Assembly (NCBI RefSeq): GCF_006227205.1
Contig: NZ_VCNG01000008.1
Location: 1-64,000 of the forward strand
Source: Pseudomonas sp. ICMP22404
GTDB taxonomy: Bacteria > Pseudomonadota > Gammaproteobacteria > Pseudomonadales > Pseudomonadaceae
Length of the DNA: 64,000 nt
Reading direction: 5' to 3'
Part shown: positions 62,323 through 64,000 of the stretch, in pieces
How the letters are laid out: every line of letters begins with the position of its first letter
Numbering within the stretch: the first letter of the stretch is position 1
Position numbers and translations under genes: made by a program
Notes under the pieces: generated by a model
What the model was told of the DNA's origin: nothing
The model's input: only the letters and a program-made list of their open reading frames with translations
Database searches by the model: none

Positions 62323-63717
62323 TCACACCGCGAAAATTTTGCCTGGGTTCATGATGCCGTTCGGGTCGAATGTGGCCTTGATGGCTTTCATGTATTCGAT
62401 TTCCACCGGTGAGCGACTATAGGTCAAGTAGTCGCGCTTGGTCATGCCCACGCCGTGTTCCGCCGAAATCGAGCCGTTGTACTTCTCGACGATTTCGAAA
62501 ACCCATTTGTTCACGGTCGCACATTTAGCGAAGAACTCATCCTTGCCCAGGTTGTCCGGCTTGAGGATATTCAGGTGCAAGTTGCCGTCGCCGATGTGGC
62601 CGTACCAGACCACTTCGAAGTCCGGGTAGTGTTTGCCGACGATCGCGTCGATTTCCTTGAGAAACTCCGGGACTTTCGAGACGGTTACCGAGATGTCGTT
62701 CTTGTACGGCGTCCAGTGGGAGATGGTTTCGGAGATGTACTCACGCAGTTTCCACAGATTCTGCAGCTGGGTTTCGCTCTGGCTCATCACGCCATCCAAT
62801 ACCCAGCCTTGCTCCACGCAATGCTCGAAGGTTTCCAGGGCCTGATTGGCGACTGCTTCGGTGGTGGCTTCGAATTCCAGCAGGGCGTAGAACGGGCAGT
62901 CGGTTTCGAAGGGCGCGGGTACGTCGCCACGGCCCATGATCTTGGCCAAGGCCTTGTCGGAGAAAAACTCGAAGGCCGTCAGGTCGAGTTTTCCCTGGAA
63001 GGCGTGGAGCACTGGCATGATCGAATCGAAGTCCGGCGTGCCGAGCACCATCGCCGTGAGATTTTTCGGCGCCCGATCCAGGCGCATGGTGGCCTCGACC
63101 ACGAAACCGAGGGTGCCTTCGGCGCCGATGAACAGTTGCCGCAGGTCATAGCCGGTGGCGTTCTTGATCAGGTCCTTGTTCAGTTCCAGCAGGTCGCCCT
63201 TACCGGTGACGACTTTCATCCCGGCTACCCAGTTACGGGTCATGCCATAGCGAATCACCTTGATCCCGCCGGCATTGGTGCCGATATTGCCGCCAATCTG
63301 GCTGGAACCGGCCGAAGCGAAGTCCACCGGGTAGTACAGCCCATGCTCTGCGGCCTTGTTCTGTAGCTGCTCGGTGATCACGCCCGGCTGGCAGACGGCG
63401 GTGCGGTCGGTGAGGTTCACCTCGAGAATCCGGTTCATGTAGTCGAATGACACGACCACTTCGCCGTTGGCCGCCACGGCTGCGGCGGAAAGCCCGGTGC
63501 GCCCGCCCGATGGCACCAGGGCAACCCTGCGTTCATTGGCCCAGCGCACGATGGCCTGGACCTGTTCGATGGTCTTTGGGAAGACGATGGCGCTCGGCGC
63601 CGGGGCGAAGTGTCGCGTCCAATCCCTGCCATAGGCTTGCAGGGAGTCGGCATCGGTCAGGACCTTGCCAGGCTCGACGAGGGTCTTGAGCTCTTCTATC
63701 AGGGCAGAATGGGTCAT
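62323..63717 (-). CDS. FAD-linked D-2-hydroxyglutarate dehydrogenase
   Basis: This 464-residue enzyme has the FAD-binding PP-loop VPSGGRTGLSAAAVA (~70-84), QIGGNIGTNAGGIKVIRYG (~140), and a C-terminal oxidase domain with the metal-binding WYGHIGDGNLHLNIL and SAEHGVGMTKRDYL. In P. stutzeri and P. aeruginosa the equivalent gene next to serA encodes D-2-hydroxyglutarate dehydrogenase, which removes the product SerA makes from 2-oxoglutarate. Start is ATG 63717. D-lactate or glycolate oxidase is the main alternative by fold. Confidence 0.88.
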   Translation of the reverse strand: MTHSALIEELKTLVEPGKVLTDADSLQAYGRDWTRHFAPAPSAIVFPKTIEQVQAIVRWANERRVALVPSGGRTGLSAAAVAANGEVVVSFDYMNRILEVNLTDRTAVCQPGVITEQLQNKAAEHGLYYPVDFASAGSSQIGGNIGTNAGGIKVIRYGMTRNWVAGMKVVTGKGDLLELNKDLIKNATGYDLRQLFIGAEGTLGFVVEATMRLDRAPKNLTAMVLGTPDFDSIMPVLHAFQGKLDLTAFEFFSDKALAKIMGRGDVPAPFETDCPFYALLEFEATTEAVANQALETFEHCVEQGWVLDGVMSQSETQLQNLWKLREYISETISHWTPYKNDISVTVSKVPEFLKEIDAIVGKHYPDFEVVWYGHIGDGNLHLNILKPDNLGKDEFFAKCATVNKWVFEIVEKYNGSISAEHGVGMTKRDYLTYSRSPVEIEYMKAIKATFDPNGIMNPGKIFAV

Positions 63718-63918
63718 CGACAAAACTCTCGAACAATTCATGGTCACCCTGAGAACGCTTCATGTCGCAGAATGAGTGTTTGCAGGTCGCATATGCTAGC
63801 ATACCGCCCCCGTAGAACAGTGCCGAAGGTCGTTCTGCGGCGACGGCCATCACGCCGGTCGGGCCAGCATGCGCGGTCCGATTCCCTGCCATTTTTTCCG
63901 GGACACAGGTTTACGCAG
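63718..63918. promoter_or_regulatory. Divergent region between D2HG dehydrogenase and serA
   Basis: This 201-bp non-coding gap contains ttgcaggtcgcatatgctag (63780 region) and the self-complementary atatgctagcat. I see no confident promoter. Both start codons face outwards, so joint control is possible. Confidence 0.4.
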
Positions 63919-64000
63919 ATGAGCAAGACTTCTCTCGATAAGAGCAAGATCAGGTTCCTTCTCCTCGAAGGCGTCCACCAATCGGCTGTCGACGTCCTCA
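63919..64000 (+). CDS. serA: D-3-phosphoglycerate dehydrogenase, first 27 codons
   Basis: The reading frame MSKTSLDKSKIRFLLLEG... starts at ATG 63919 and continues off the window. The N-terminus matches pseudomonad SerA, which converts 3-phosphoglycerate to phosphohydroxypyruvate in serine synthesis and also reduces 2-oxoglutarate to D-2-hydroxyglutarate. Placement divergent from the dehydrogenase that recycles that product supports the call. Confidence 0.9.
   Translation, partial: MSKTSLDKSKIRFLLLEGVHQSAVDVL

Overview
The window is chromosomal DNA of a Pseudomonas species, most likely of the P. fluorescens group. The evidence is the lapA-lapE-lapB-lapC adhesin locus with a LapG-type cleavage site, a triABC-type efflux operon, a core block in the usual Pseudomonas arrangement (thyA, lgt, a TSUP permease, ptsP, rppH, a HAD phosphatase, ilvA, rpiA, then a D-2-hydroxyglutarate dehydrogenase divergent from serA), and about a dozen REP-doublet (REPIN) elements of the tgtgggagcgagcctgctcgcgat type. 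I see no rRNA, tRNA, CRISPR array or IS element.

Layout. 1-7.4 kb: the N-terminal 720 codons of the giant adhesin LapA (leftward, running off the window) and, divergent from it, its type I secretion system LapE, LapB and LapC. 7.6-11.5 kb: a TauD-like dioxygenase with a sulfonate/nitrate-type ABC importer. 11.7-16.1 kb: a three-gene set (small membrane protein, DoxX-like/TIGR01777 epimerase, and an alpha/beta-hydrolase fused to a PEP-synthase/rifampicin-phosphotransferase-like protein), then a NYN-domain protein.

17.3-34.7 kb is the most unusual part. It encodes two HlyD-type adaptors (one with a cytosolic GAF-like domain), an M50 membrane protease with an N-terminal PqqD-like and a C-terminal adaptor domain, an acetyltransferase, two nearly identical phage-collar-domain proteins flanking a DUF6916-type protein, two sulfotransferases, a 2106-residue LEPR/DUF4347/Ig-repeat protein, a lipoprotein TolC homologue and an Asp/Asn beta-hydroxylase. 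There is no ABC or RND pump gene. I read it as a candidate system that makes, modifies and exports surface or fibre proteins, with an M50 protease standing where a pump would be expected.

34.7-39.2 kb holds a slipin/NfeD pair, DUF2789, an RBBP9-type hydrolase, an unusual sigma-54 activator with no visible DNA-binding domain, and a periplasmic methionine-binding protein. A shared AT-rich motif in front of the TauD-like gene, the hydrolase and metQ suggests a common sulfur-starvation control. At 39.2-39.5 kb a minus-strand unit has a good promoter, two overlapping micro-ORFs (21 and 31 codons) and a terminator. 39.5-48.8 kb has an AAA ATPase, triABC, and the cadA/cadR pair with a clear MerR-type operator. 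48.9-64 kb is core metabolism plus two tandem SdiA-regulated beta-propeller proteins, ending in the first 27 codons of serA.
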